Shown here piece after piece: positions 12,801 through 23,202 of a DNA stretch of 42,650 nucleotides. Numbering within the stretch: position 1 is the first letter of the stretch; each line of letters opens with the position of its first letter. The notes below the pieces were generated by a model that saw nothing but the letters and a program-made list of their open reading frames with translations, was not told where the DNA came from and made no database searches. The stretch is from Dinochytrium kinnereticum (Eukaryota; Chytridiomycota; Chytridiomycetes; Chytridiales; Chytridiaceae): contig JADGJT010000189.1 in assembly GCA_027604005.1 (NCBI GenBank), positions 1 through 42,650 on the forward strand, given 5' to 3'. The position numbers were made by a program, and so were the translations under genes.

Positions 12801-14140
12801 TTACACTTTGGCTGAATGGTGATGGTGCTGCTGAGGAAGAGCGGCCTGGATGCGGCGATGCTTATCGTCATCCTCCATCCTCGCAAGCTGCAGCTTGAGC
12901 TTCGTGAGCTCTTCTGCGTACTCCTCCATCTGCTCCTTGTGGTGTGCTTCGGTCAGCTGCACAATCTCTCTCTCGTGCTGGTGCTGAATCAACTGCAATA
13001 GGAGATTATAATTAACCCGATGTGTCTGCTCATGCTTTTACCTTTAACGCTTGATTTTCGCGCCGAACTGTTCTGAGCTCCTCCTTTGCTTTTGTCAAAT
13101 CTGATCTCAAGGATTCTACTAGCGACGCGTCATGTGCCTCAACCAGTGTTTTTCGCAGGGTTTCGTTCTGTAAACTTAAGTTGACTGTTGACTGTTACTG
13201 TGCATTCCTTACCTGTCGCCTCTCTAATTCTAAGTGCCGTCGCGACTTTTTGTACAGTTCCTGCAACCGATGAGCTTGAAATTCACGTAAGACAGCCATG
13301 TGCTTCGCATCAAATCCAAAACTATCAGCAGTTACTTTTCGTTCAAATTCCTGGCAGAATTGTGAGACCAGGTTTCAGTAACCAAACGAACCATTATGAT
13401 TCTCTGCTTCATTTCGTTATTATCAGCAAGTATTTGCATCTTTTTCTGAAGAGCTTGCTGAACTACCTCGAGCTCGTAAATATCATCCTTGAGTAAAGCT
13501 ATCAATTACTGACTTTCAGATGCATAACTCACCTTTTGTTGCTTGCATGTGTCCTCCAAAGATGCAATTGTATTGATATACTCACGTATGTCGTTGCTAA
13601 GCCTTGAATTTTCTGCTTGAATAGTCTCTAGTTCTTGACATTTGACTCTCAGATCTTCGTTCTCAGAATGTAGTCTTTTAATTTCGTCCTCTTCCTTTTG
13701 CAGAGTTTCTTGCATACGTTTTACAGTTGATGATAGTTTGTTGTTTTCCTCTGCCAATGATCCTCCTTCTCGTGTCATTCTCTGATTCTCTTCAATCAGC
13801 GACGCTAAGCGCTCAGACATGTCAGTTTTTTCCTGCCTCAAGCTTTCAAGCTCTTGGTTTCTAGCGATGGCTTCGCCTGTTCGGGGGATGAGATGCTTTT
13901 TTGCAGAATGCCTGCTGCTGGTGAATTCTTTCACTTCGCTCTGAGCCTCCATGTTTCCAAAACTTTCGACCTGCAGTGAGTGATAAGCCCAGGATACTGA
14001 CTGATGAACATCACACGTACGGACGTCTTCCGGACTGCCGTGACCACAAATGACTGCAGGCCATCACCATCCTCTGGCTCTTTCGCGGTCATTTCCAGTG
14101 CCTTTTCAGCTTGATCCTGCCGCGCGGAGTCGTCCGTCAT
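12801..14140 (-). CDS. Coiled-coil protein, unidentified
   Basis: Six exons (14140-14021, 13970-13533, 13487-13392, 13350-13213, 13167-13042, 12992-12801) give 369 aa. From about residue 65 nearly the whole protein is predicted coiled coil by heptad pattern and Glu/Lys/Leu richness (for example RQEKTDMSERLASLIEENQ and LLQ-type repeats). It ends in HHHH then SAKV after a short basic stretch. No catalytic motif is visible. The size and the segment LADNNEMKQRI are reminiscent of ciliary or basal-body coiled-coil proteins, which would suit a flagellated fungus, but this is only an impression. Introns are 42-50 nt. It is divergent from UPF3 with 96 bp between start codons. In-frame upstream ATGs exist up to 14227 and cannot be excluded. 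Confidence 0.75.
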
Positions 14141-14236
14141 GGCATTCCAGGACGCTCGTGAAATGCTGGCGTTCGGCGTTATCATCACAATGCTCTCGCG
14201 CGTCAATGGGAGAGTTCGGTCACACAACTTGCTCCT

Positions 14237-15742
14237 ATGACAAAGGCCGAAGCTGCACCAACAGAAAGGGACCGCAAAGGCAAGAAACCAGCGAAGAAGA
14301 CCGAGAAAAAGTCAAAGCAGGATGCATCGCCTCCAGGACCTCGCCTTAAGGCGGTCATTCGAAAGATGCCTCCAAACCTGCCAGAGGCAATCTTTTTGAA
14401 GACCATCAGCCCTTGGCAGAATGCTGTGGAATGGACAGAATTTGTTCCAGGAAGAGTATCTAAAAGGTGCGCTGTTCTTGCTGGTTTTGAATGCGACACT
14501 AACGAACTTAAAACTTATCTCAGCGCCCCATTGAAGGACCACGAGTTGTCTAGAGCATACCTGAAATTCACATCAGTCGAGTCCCTTTTGGAGTTCTGGA
14601 AAAGCTACAATGGCTGGCTATTCAAGGAGGAGAAATGTAAAGCCTCACTACTTCTTCTGAAATTGCTCACCTCATCGGAATGACTAGCTGGAATAGCTTA
14701 CCGAGCTGTTGTTGAATTTGCGCCATTTCAAAAGATCCCAAAGCCCAAAAAGAAGTCGGACCCACGTATGAACACGTTGGATGCTGGTAAGCGGACATAA
14801 TTAGGTGGTTCTAAAACGTCGCCTGTAGACCCAGATTACATAGCATTTCTAGAGTCTCTAAATGCACCCATGGAAGAGAAGTTGGCAGAGATTGCTACCG
14901 TTGCCGAGAAACCAAAGTCAACTCCTCTTTTGGATCATCTGAGGGCAAAAAAAGCTCAAGCTAAAGCTGCAGCAGATCAAAGCTGGAAGGCGAGTGCTCA
15001 AAGGCGGAGCGAGCGTGACACCCGCTTTGGATCGTCGAGCCGGAAAGAGAAAGTACCCGCTAAGGAAAAAGAAAGGCCATCAACACCCACTGGAAAGCAA
15101 AGCGGAAGCGGAAAAGTATCACGGAGAGGAACGCCAGCGGCAGGATCTATTTCACGGCAGATCGAAGAAGCTAATATTGTGGACGAGAAAACAGCGCAGG
15201 CCTCGTCCGATGCCTCTCGGGATTCGACTTCAAGGAGAAAGGGTAAAGAGAAGAAAGGCCCATCGTCACCCCCGAAGGTACTCAAAACCAATGAGGCTAA
15301 TAGCAAGACTCGGGATCAGCCCCGAGGCTCAAAGCCAGCTGCGATGAAGGACCTGGAATCAAAGCCTATACTTGCTAGGCCAGAAACACCGCGCAACCCT
15401 GCTGGTGCTGAACCATCCGAGAAAGCAGATAAAGAGCCTCGTCCATCTTCAGCGGAAGGGTCTCGGCAAGAGCGAGGTGGCCAGCCAAGAGGATCTAGAC
15501 GTAAGGGAGGGTCAACTCAAAAGGCTGCTGGAACGCCTTCCGAGTCACGTCCGCCGCCTCCAAAGAAAGAAAAAGGCAATCAGGATTTTACCGTAGATGG
15601 AGGAGATACTACTAAGAACGAAAAGAAAGCTCGAAAAAGGACATCTCACTCCGCAGCTCCTAAAGACACACCTACCGCTTACGTTCCAAGTATAGTCATC
15701 ATGAAGAAGGATGGAACCGTCAGCACCTCTGGAACAACATAG
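14237..15742 (+). CDS. UPF3: UPF3, nonsense-mediated mRNA decay factor
   Basis: Four exons (14237-14466, 14524-14636, 14688-14786, 14829-15742) encode 451 aa. Residues of about 38-140 are the Smg4/UPF3 RNP-type domain: KAVIRKMPPNLPEAIF, then VEWTEFVPGRVSKS, DHELSRAYLKF, YNGWLFK and AYRAVVEFAPFQKIPK. These are hallmarks of the family. The N-terminus is lysine-rich, and the last ~260 residues are low-complexity Lys/Arg/Ser/Pro, as in other UPF3 proteins. UPF3 shuttles between nucleus and cytoplasm and links UPF2/UPF1 to the exon junction complex. That fits an intron-rich genome such as this one. Intron 1 has a clear CACTAAC branch site. Confidence 0.92.
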
Positions 15743-16001
15743 AATCTCTCAATCTACAGAGCTTATCTATTTAATCAGTCTCGCTCCACTTTAAGCAGTG
15801 TCGGCCCGGAGTTGCATCTTTGCGTAGAGGCTGCCTATAGAAGCTGCCCACGTATGATTTAAGATTGACGTAGCTACGCTGTCCCCTTCCTCCGCAGAAG
15901 TGCGTTGCAGGTTAAACCTACTTACTAAATCCGTATTCTTGCCTAATTGTTCACAAAAATAAACAGCTGCCCTATGATGAAAACGAGTTGTGTTTTGTTT
16001 A

Positions 16002-19000
16002 CTATTGTGGGATAATTGTTATCGGTAAAGAAACCAAAGGCCCAGTCTCCCAAGGGGTGCGTGTTTCATCAATAAGCGAGAACTTAAACTGCAATGCTCG
16101 ACCCATCGGCTCATTCAAATGGAGATCTGGAAGTAAAACCGAACTTTGAAACTCGAAGGTGTCGTTTTCAAGGTGGCGACTATATGACTGTAATTCAAGA
16201 GTTGGAGTCGGGGAATCTGACTTCAGTGATATACGGAGTCTGCATTCATATTGACCGCTTAAGCCTTCATTCAATGTTATTTTTTTTGACCTGGTAATTA
16301 TCACGCACCTTCTTTAATCTTTCTTAGTTTCACGCCAGCTAAGCCTCGCACCATGCCATGGATTCGAAAAGAAAGACGTGATTTGGCCCTAATCTGCTTG
16401 ATCTCCTTCCAGGAAGGCTCGATATCCACCTATAAAGCTTATGAGTTCGAGATCTCGTGAGAAATAGACCTCAACTACCACAGACGACTTGGTTTTAAAG
16501 AAAAATGACGGTATTGAGAGAGTTCTAAACCACTGGAAGATGATATCAAAAAACAACTTAAGCTAGTTAGCCTCTGAATTTTCATTTGATAAACCTCATG
16601 GGTTAAGCCCTCATGTGCTTCTTCAAGCGTCGAAATCATTTCATCGATTTTGCCCGGAAGCATTTTGGCAGGTGTCGAGACTTGCATCTTGTCTCTTAAA
16701 TCTGATTAACAAATCAAATGTTTAACCTGTCTACTTTGGAACAATATCTGAATCACTTTGAATTTTAACAATTGCCAGCGCCGCAGAATTCCAAAAGACT
16801 TCATAAGTACAAAAACAAAAGTCAAGGAAAAGCTATGAAGAAAAACAAAGAAAAGGCAAAGAAATAGGATATCTTTCGATGGAAGCTCTGCTTTTTCTAT
16901 CTATGTCGAGGAAGGTTCTCGCTAAAAGCCCAAAATTCGCAGAAATTTCAGCGAAACGGCTGGAATATAGAGCCGAAAAGTCTTGATTTCCATCTCTGCT
17001 TTTCGAGGCCTCTTGTAGTTCCATTACACAGTTTAATAAGTCAATGAAGAGAGAGAGAAAACGCTCCTGGAAAACCCGTCTCACGCTGACGCTAGATATT
17101 GACTAATCACATAGTAAGTAGACTTCTTCGATTTTACCTACCTTTAGACAGCTGGCAGAGTGCCAAAAATGATTTCTGGCTTTCCCCCACCATGATTCAT
17201 CCACTTCTGCAGCATGTTGCAAACATAGCATGCCAGAATTTAAATGAAGGAGAGATTGAATCCAAAGAGAGCTTAATTCTGTGTTCTTTCCAGACACCGT
17301 CAGGTTACGAAATTGCATATGTTCTTACCGCTTGCATCCTCAATCTACCTAGACAAAGTTCAGCAAAGTGAAAATTGCCGCCACACATTGAGGATCTGGC
17401 TGAAATGTAGAACCACCAGTCGCCCTCACTCATGACCATGGTCCGTGAGCATATTGACTGGAACAGCGGCTGTGACTCGAATGTTTCCATTTTCTTGAAG
17501 GCAAGTGAAGTCTGCAAGATACGAAGCTACTCTGTCATTTTATATCATTCGTTAAGCGTTCTTACCGTGCCTTCAGATGCATCGCAGAATTCAAACCAGC
17601 GTGTGTAGTTTTCGAAGGATAGTCTCTCAAGAAGAAATTCCAAAATGCGGCCCTGTACTGGAGCCTTAAGATGTTTGAGTCCTTAAAAGGGTCAATATGA
17701 TGTCTATCGCTAACGGCCAACTGTTTGGTTGTAAGATAAAGTTGACAAAGTCATCCACTAAAATGCATTCTCTGAAAGGTCTAATCAATGACAAGATTTT
17801 CGAAAGTGCATAGTCAAAGTTATCATTATTGCTCAAATTGACTCGACAGCAATTCAGGATGAGATTAAGATCTGCATGAAACCGTTAACATTGACATATC
17901 AACCGCAATGATGACCTTCAGGAGGTGTTTCTGTAGCATTTGAGATCTTAGAAAATATCTCAAGTTTAGCAATCCATAATGGATATGGCTCCTGAAATCC
18001 ACTTCGCAGAACTTCGACAAATCGCGACAACTCTAAAGAATTCGTACTGTTCGAGCCAGATACAATGCCTTGACCAAGCGATGGTCTACTTAGAAGATTA
18101 TTGATGCAAAGAAGCAGCAAGCGAAGCTCAGTATGCTTCGATTTTAACGACGCCAGAATCAACGCCTAAAGAGCGTTAGTTCAGAGTTATACCGATGCTT
18201 TTACCTTCAAATTAACGATATTGAAATGGAGGGAGTGTGTTGAAAGCAGAAGAATACATCTTAAGGCTGAATTCCGGATAACTCCAGAGGTGCTAGTTTG
18301 AAACACTTCTAATAAGAGAGATATCTGTATAATGTTACATCTAAGCGCAGAGAATGAAACCCACCTGACTCTGTATATGAAAAGGGAATTTGGTTGCGAG
18401 CTCCGTCATGGTTTTCAAAATCATCACAAACAGATCGGTGGATGGATTCGTTTGCAAAACTTGCAATGCTAATGTTCGGGCCTGCTCCAAGTTAAAACAG
18501 AATACCTAAAGGAGAGAAAAATCATTTACCGTATTCGCAGCCATTTCATGCTTATAGGTATGCCTCAAGACTCTAATCAGTCTCAACGAGACATTGGATC
18601 CTTTTTCTTTAAAATGTTAAAGCAGCTTAAGTTGTAGTTATCTTTACTTTTCAAATGGGATTGGAGCTTTTCTACAATCCGCAATGCAAACGTACTTGAG
18701 AACGCGCATATTTTCTCAGCAGCAAACAGGGCCGATAGCCTTTCATTCTCTTCGATAGCGTCCAAACTTACAATGACACTAATCACAGTTTAGAATGACG
18801 GTGATAGGCTTGAAAGCAGTTTACCTGTGCTGGACTTCGGCAACTTCGAAAACTGCATGCGAAATCTCCCCGAAGAGCCTGATCACTGTTAATAAAATAT
18901 ACAGGCTCAAATGAAAACCTCAAAGTCAATGCACGCGCAAGAGGATCATTGCTCAATAAAACCTGCTTCACCCTTCTGACAAACTCTCCCTTCTCTGTGG

Positions 19001-19323
19001 GGAGCATAACGGATTGGGCATTCAACTGGAACACCTTCAGAATGGATTGTCTAAGGAGGTTGTTCCTTTATGCTTATGAATGGATGGAACCGGAAGCTGT
19101 CACAGTTACCCCTCCCGAAAATAGTCAGCGAGCTGAAGTGCTGCTGGAAAAGTTCAGCATTGCATGGCTTGGACTCAATACCAGCATCTGAATGGAGGGA
19201 TCCTTTATGATCCTGGAAGTAGTTTGTGAACTCCAGGGCAATCCGCTCACGGTCCTCGTATCCAGAAGCCTTCCATGCTTTATCAAGCTCTATTAATCTC
19301 ACAAGACCTCCATCCAAATTCAT
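16002..19323 (-). CDS. INTS7: Integrator complex subunit 7 (INTS7)
   Basis: A many-exon gene; the first four exons splice cleanly (19323-19182, 19143-19110, 19065-18919, 18878-18825). They read LVRLIELDKAWKASGYEDRE, LQLADYFREG, NNLLRQSILKVFQLN and GEFVRRVKQVLLSNDPLARALTLR, then VIVSLDAIEENERLSALFAAEK. This runs parallel to the HEAT-repeat N-terminus of animal INTS7 (EFVRRIFSVIHSNDPVARAITLR). Later exons match its middle (RFLSLFIDLLNCVMEL, LYSSRFAEISANF) and its end (PWETGPLVSLPITI against VWKTGPRTTIFVK in animals). INTS7 belongs to the Integrator module that terminates and processes snRNA and stalled RNA polymerase II transcripts in the nucleus. Internal exon boundaries between 18.8 and 16.3 kb were not all fixed. 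The stop at 16002 follows PITIIPQ. Confidence 0.87.
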
Positions 19324-19450
19324 TTTTTGTTGCAGACGTTTTTTACATTTATTTTTGTACACGCTATCATCATGACACCACACCACGACTGGTAAAAGTT
19401 AGTCCGGCGCAATTGCTATAAAGAGCAGAACAAAAAAAAAGGAAGGGTGA

Positions 19451-19524
19451 AGGCAAAAACTCAGCAAAAGAGCATTTATCAGCGAGAAGCTGAAAGACTA
19501 ATCAAAAACCATCATCGAATGCCA
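19451..19524 (+). repeat. Direct repeat, copy 1
   Basis: The block runs from AGGCAAAAACTCAGC to ATCGAATGCCA and pairs with 19678-19749 at about 95% identity. It contains a short inverted pair (TCAGC ... GCTGA) and could form a weak hairpin. The second copy lies in the likely 3' UTR of the caprin-like gene. Confidence 0.75.
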
Positions 19525-19677
19525 ATCGGTAGAAAGCCAAAAAAAACAACAAAACCAAACAAAGAAACAATATGATACTCACAATCCCCAAAACGCCTCT
19601 TATATCAGGAATTATCAAGGGAAAAAAGGAACAAGATTAGTAGTCATTTAAGTAGACATAAAACTCAAGAAATAGAA

Positions 19678-19749
19678 AGGCAAAACTCAGCAAAAGAGCA
19701 TTTATCAGCGAAAGGCTGAAAGACTAATCAAAACCATCATCGCATGCCA
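19678..19749 (+). repeat. Direct repeat, copy 2
   Basis: Second copy, 227 bp from the first, running from AGGCAAAACTCAGC to ATCGCATGCCA. The few differences are single-base indels in A runs and a handful of substitutions. This points to a recent local duplication, or to selection on the block. Confidence 0.75.
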
Positions 19750-19790
19750 CAAAAAAAAAAAGAGTTGAGATGGAGATTATGCACTCACAA

Positions 19791-20790
19791 TTACAAAACT
19801 TCGCTAGGATTAATGAAGTTGATCATGTTCAGAGGAATCGCAGGCCTGCTTAGCGTTTCCCGGGCTACTGAGCCCTTTTCTTCGGCATTACTGAAGGCGT
19901 CAATGCTTCCGTTCCCTAGCATACCAAACTTGACGGTTTTCGGGGGAGACAGAAGCGCTGCGATGAGTCCATGCAGGTCTGCAAAAGTCACACCCTGATG
20001 GAATTCAGAGCTGGACTTCTCCAAGTAGTTCTTCAAAGTTTCCTCACTGTAAAGAATCGCCTCATCCGGCCTTTGATAGGCATTAACGTTGTCAATCGTA
20101 ACAAATAGCTATTCTTACGTTCTTTGAGCGTCCAGAGTTCCATTTAGGATGTGACTAAGATGTGAGAGGGCGGCAAACTGCCTATCCGTAAGCTGAATAC
20201 TGATGGTGGAAAGCTTCGGTAAGCAGTTGTTGAGCGCATACAAGAGACGCAGGGATTGTCGGAGAGTGTTGTCGGATTGCGTCTACACTTACATCAGCTG
20301 AGAGCACTTACAACGAGCTGGCATACCTTCATTTCACCAAGCGCTTGCGTTAACTTTTTTTTCTCCGCCAGCTGTATTTCTTTGTCCTTGGTTGCGGTTT
20401 CTTTCAGTTCCTACATATAGTTAGATTGGAACCTCTGTCAGAAAGATGAACCTCCTGCTCTGAGACTTCGAGCTGCTTCAAGAGCTCCTCCAGCTCTCGG
20501 ATGACATTCACAACCTCTGGCTTTCGCTGCAAGGCTTCAAGCTGGTCCTTGTTTAGCTCTGCCCGGCTCATGGACTCTGCTCGCTCAATCTTGGTCTGTC
20601 GAGAGTCAGAGGTGAACCAAGCAGAAGTACACACACCAGCCTCTTCTTATATGCTCGTAGACGCTTCATCAGCACTTCCATGCATACCGCCGTTTGGGAC
20701 TTGAACGTGAGGGCTAATCACTGTCAGGTTCTCTGCGGTCTCTCTTAACGGTCACTCACGAGCATCAGAGCCTCCATCGCTGCCCTTCAT
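19791..20790 (-). CDS. Caprin-like RNA-binding/translation regulator
   Basis: A spliced gene from ATG at 20790 to the stop at 19791. Joined, it reads MKGSDGGSDAPLTFKSQTAV, RLRAYKKRL, then TKIERAESMSRAELNKDQLEALQRKPEVVNVIRELEELL. This resembles the N-terminal homology region of caprin-1 (KK...LNQDQLDAVSKYQEV in animals). Later exons (SLRLLYALNNCLPKLSTISIQL; GVTFADLHGLIAALLSPPK) are helical. It ends in a distinctive hydrophobic tail, MINFINPSEVL. Animal caprins bind mRNA and G3BP in stress granules; a similar cytoplasmic role is inferred here. Exon joins use 43-49 nt introns, all in phase. Its ATG overlaps the stop codon of the gene upstream (ATGA), which is unusual for a eukaryote. Confidence 0.7.
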
Positions 20791-21480
20791 TTTTTCGGAA
20801 AGACAAACTTTTTCTCGGAGGATTCGTTTGGGAGCTTTGTGTTTTTCAGCCAAACGAGTAACGCTTCTAAATATCCGTCCGGATACGCATGAGCAGCAAT
20901 CAATTTAAGAATAGTAGAATAGTAGTCCATTAGCAGCATCTTTATCTTGACTGGGAGGAGGACTTGCGTATTGAATTTATTGTATGTTTTTGATGGATAT
21001 TCCATGAAATGAAAGACCTGCAAATAAGACGCGATTATTCCTGTGATAACTTAAAGTTATAAACCGTACACGTCTCACATTCACATTCATATACCAGGCA
21101 TCAATTCTGAGCATTATCAGTTCCTTTCACATGAGATTCGACACTCCTTAAACAGTCTTGCAATTGGGATTCTCGTTTATCTTCGCTGTACATCTTATGC
21201 AATCCTGCTAAGCGTTGCAGTCGCATGGCTTTGAAAGCAGACTGATGTATCGCAGTATTATTACTGCTATGGATCACATTCGTCGTTTTTTCGGGATGCT
21301 TGCTGAGCATCACTCTCTCTGGAACTTTGAACGAAAGGATGTGTCATCAGGCGTTGCAATAACGATATCTTGTGCTCAGTAGCCTGCTCATGAAGCAGTA
21401 CATTGCTTCTAATGGATCGCCGTGGCTATGCGTGGACGTCTCGTCCTCTGAAAGCCGCGTCGCATTAAAGGCCAGTTGGC
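20787..21480 (-). CDS. Unresolved small spliced gene
   Basis: The best-supported part is the last two exons. One reads IDAWYMNVNVRR and ends at a GT near 21070. It joins after a TTTGCAG at about 21022 to VFHFMEYPSKTYNKFNTQVLLP, then LAAHAYPDGYLEALLVWL-like helices, and stops at 20787. Upstream, two further coding-like stretches lie in different frames: EHKISLLQRLMTHPF near 21350, and SAFKAMRLQRLAGLHKMY near 21200. I could not join them with confidence. No family is recognised. The stop TGA overlaps the ATG of the caprin-like gene. The gene must begin before the plus-strand RPL23 start at 21588, so it is under about 250 aa. Start and exon structure are uncertain. Confidence 0.45.
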
Positions 21481-21587
21481 TCAAGCACCATGCAGGAAGG
21501 CCTTCACATCACGTGATTTGAAGATTGGAGCCAAAATTGGGCCTTGTGTTCATACGCTCATTCTCTTTTTCGCCTTCACACACAAAA

Positions 21588-22970
21588 ATGTCGAAGCCAG
21601 GGTAAGTGCGTCTGCTGGCTGCTGGCCGCTGCCTTTCTGCATGTCGGTGTCTGCTGGGCCTTAGCGGAGGCTGGCGCTGGGGACTAACTCGCGGAACTGG
21701 AGGTTGCGATGGGGCGGATCGTGAGGGGTTGGATGGGCAGAGGAAGCAGGGCCAAGGGTAAAGGAACAGTGCTTGTCCCAGATGATGATGGTGCTCGGCA
21801 GAATGGAAGTGTTAATGACAGACTTCTGTCAATTGAACGACCTCAAGTATCGTTCTGGCTGTTCTGGTATATCCAGTCAGTTTGAAGGACAAGGCTTATT
21901 GGGAGACTCCACTCGGCCGATCGTTAGCTCAGGAGTCAAGAATCCTTCGCGCTCGGCTGGTAAATACTGGGGTTTGGATCTTTTAAGAATAGAGGAGGTC
22001 GTCTGGTGCATGCTGATCTTCGAAAGAGGTGATACTTGCAGCCAAAACCTCGTCAGAAAGCAGTCTGATGGCCGTTCCCTATTCGTTGTGACTGAGTGCC
22101 AACCTTACGACAATGATGCCGGATCCGCCGCCCATGACACCACACTCTCAACCTGCTGTCCAAGAACTATGCATTTGCCTGAAGTATCTTTTATTCAAGG
22201 CATCTCGCTTGGTGACGAAATGATTTGGAATGACTGACCGCCGCAAAAACCCAAAGCACCATTCATCATCCGAGGCAACGCTGTTTCTGAGCCTTATTGG
22301 ACTCCAAGGGGTCTTTCTTTTGGGAGGCGATGGCTGGGATCTTGGATTCTGGATGGATGGATTGGATGGACTGGATGAGGCCGTCATCGACTCAGTTACT
22401 GACTCCATCTTGTGTAACACAGTGCCGCTGGAGGTAGCAAGTTCCGTATGACCCTTGGTCTCCCTGTCGGCGCGGTCATGAACTGCGCCGATAACTCTGG
22501 AGCCAAGAACCTTTACATCATCTCCGTCAAGGGTTTCGGTGCCCGTCTTAACCGTCTCCCCGCTGCCGCCGCTGGTGACATGGTTCTCGCAACTGTCAAG
22601 AAGGGTAAGCCCGATCTCCGCAAGAAAGGTAATGAATAATCTCTCGGGGACTACGCGTTACTAACACAGTATTTAGTCATGCCCGCAATTGTCGTCAGGC
22701 AGCGCAAGGCTTGGCGGAGAAGGGACGGTGTCTTCCTCTACTTTGAAGGTACTTATAAAACTGTTGGCTGTTTGTTCTAATATTCTTCTCAGACAACGCC
22801 GGTGTGATTGTCAACCCTAAGGGTGAGATGAAGGGTTCTGCTATCACTGGCCCTGTCGCTAAGGAGTGCGCTGACCTTTGGCCCAAGATCGCCTCGTCCT
22901 CGGGCACTGGTAAGAAGAAACTTTCGCGTGACATATATTGTTTCTAACTTTCTTCTTGGTAGTCGTTTAA
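21588..22970 (+). CDS. RPL23: 60S ribosomal protein uL14 (RPL23)
   Basis: Five exons (21588-21601, 22423-22628, 22677-22748, 22793-22909, 22963-22970) encode 138 aa. The sequence [105 protein letters not shown] and the ending GTVV identify it with certainty. It sits at the 60S/40S interface near the sarcin-ricin loop. The first exon is only 14 nt and the last only 8 nt. Intron 1 is 821 nt, by far the longest in the window, while the others are 44-53 nt with TTACTAAC or TTCTAAT-type branch sites. Codon use is strongly biased to C/T-ending codons, as expected for a highly expressed gene. Confidence 0.97.
21602..22422 (+). other. Long first intron of RPL23
   Basis: 821 nt between GGTAAGTGCG and CACAG, in a genome whose other introns are mostly under 85 nt. 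It contains an open frame of 154 codons (21773-22237) without recognisable similarity, and a GGAT/TGGAT-rich run near 22340-22378. I looked for box C/D and H/ACA snoRNA signals. An ATGATGA near 21781 resembles a C box, but no properly spaced CTGA box was found. Confidence 0.6.
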
Positions 22971-23202
22971 ATCTGCTTTGGAGGAGGGCTTCACGGGAAT
23001 CTGGGAATGTTGACACATGCTTTATTTTCCCGTTGTGACTGGGTCGGGATGTTAATAAAGAGCTCGGCCTCTGCTGGTCTGCGTTTTTCATCGTCGGAAA
23101 AGCCTTCACTTTTATTTCTGTAAAATGGTGCCTCTTGCACTGCACTAGCTAGAACATAGCCCAACTAGCTTTGAACGGCATTGGCGGTCTGACAAATTTG
23201 CC

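Larger units (their letters stand above)
19324..19790. other. A-rich intergenic region with a 72-74 bp direct repeat
   Basis: This gap lies between the start of INTS7 and the stop of the caprin-like gene. It is A-rich, with several runs of 7-11 A. It contains two nearly identical blocks, at 19451-19524 and 19678-19749, both in the same orientation. No gene is visible. Confidence 0.7.

Noticed and set aside
12801..14140. Naming the coiled-coil protein as a specific ciliary protein (BBOF1 or CFAP type)
   Set aside because: Similarity is limited to short coiled-coil stretches that any such protein could share.
14141..14227. Upstream starts (to 14227) for the coiled-coil protein
   Set aside because: In frame but adding a non-helical stretch and leaving only 9 bp to the UPF3 start. 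The ATG at 14140 was preferred, though not proven.
21775..21860. Box C/D snoRNA in the RPL23 intron
   Set aside because: A C-box-like ATGATGA is present, but no CTGA at a suitable distance and no terminal stem were found.
21773..22237. 154-codon open frame as a gene
   Set aside because: It lies entirely inside the RPL23 first intron, has no recognisable similarity and a composition unlike the neighbours' proteins. It is noted only as intron content.
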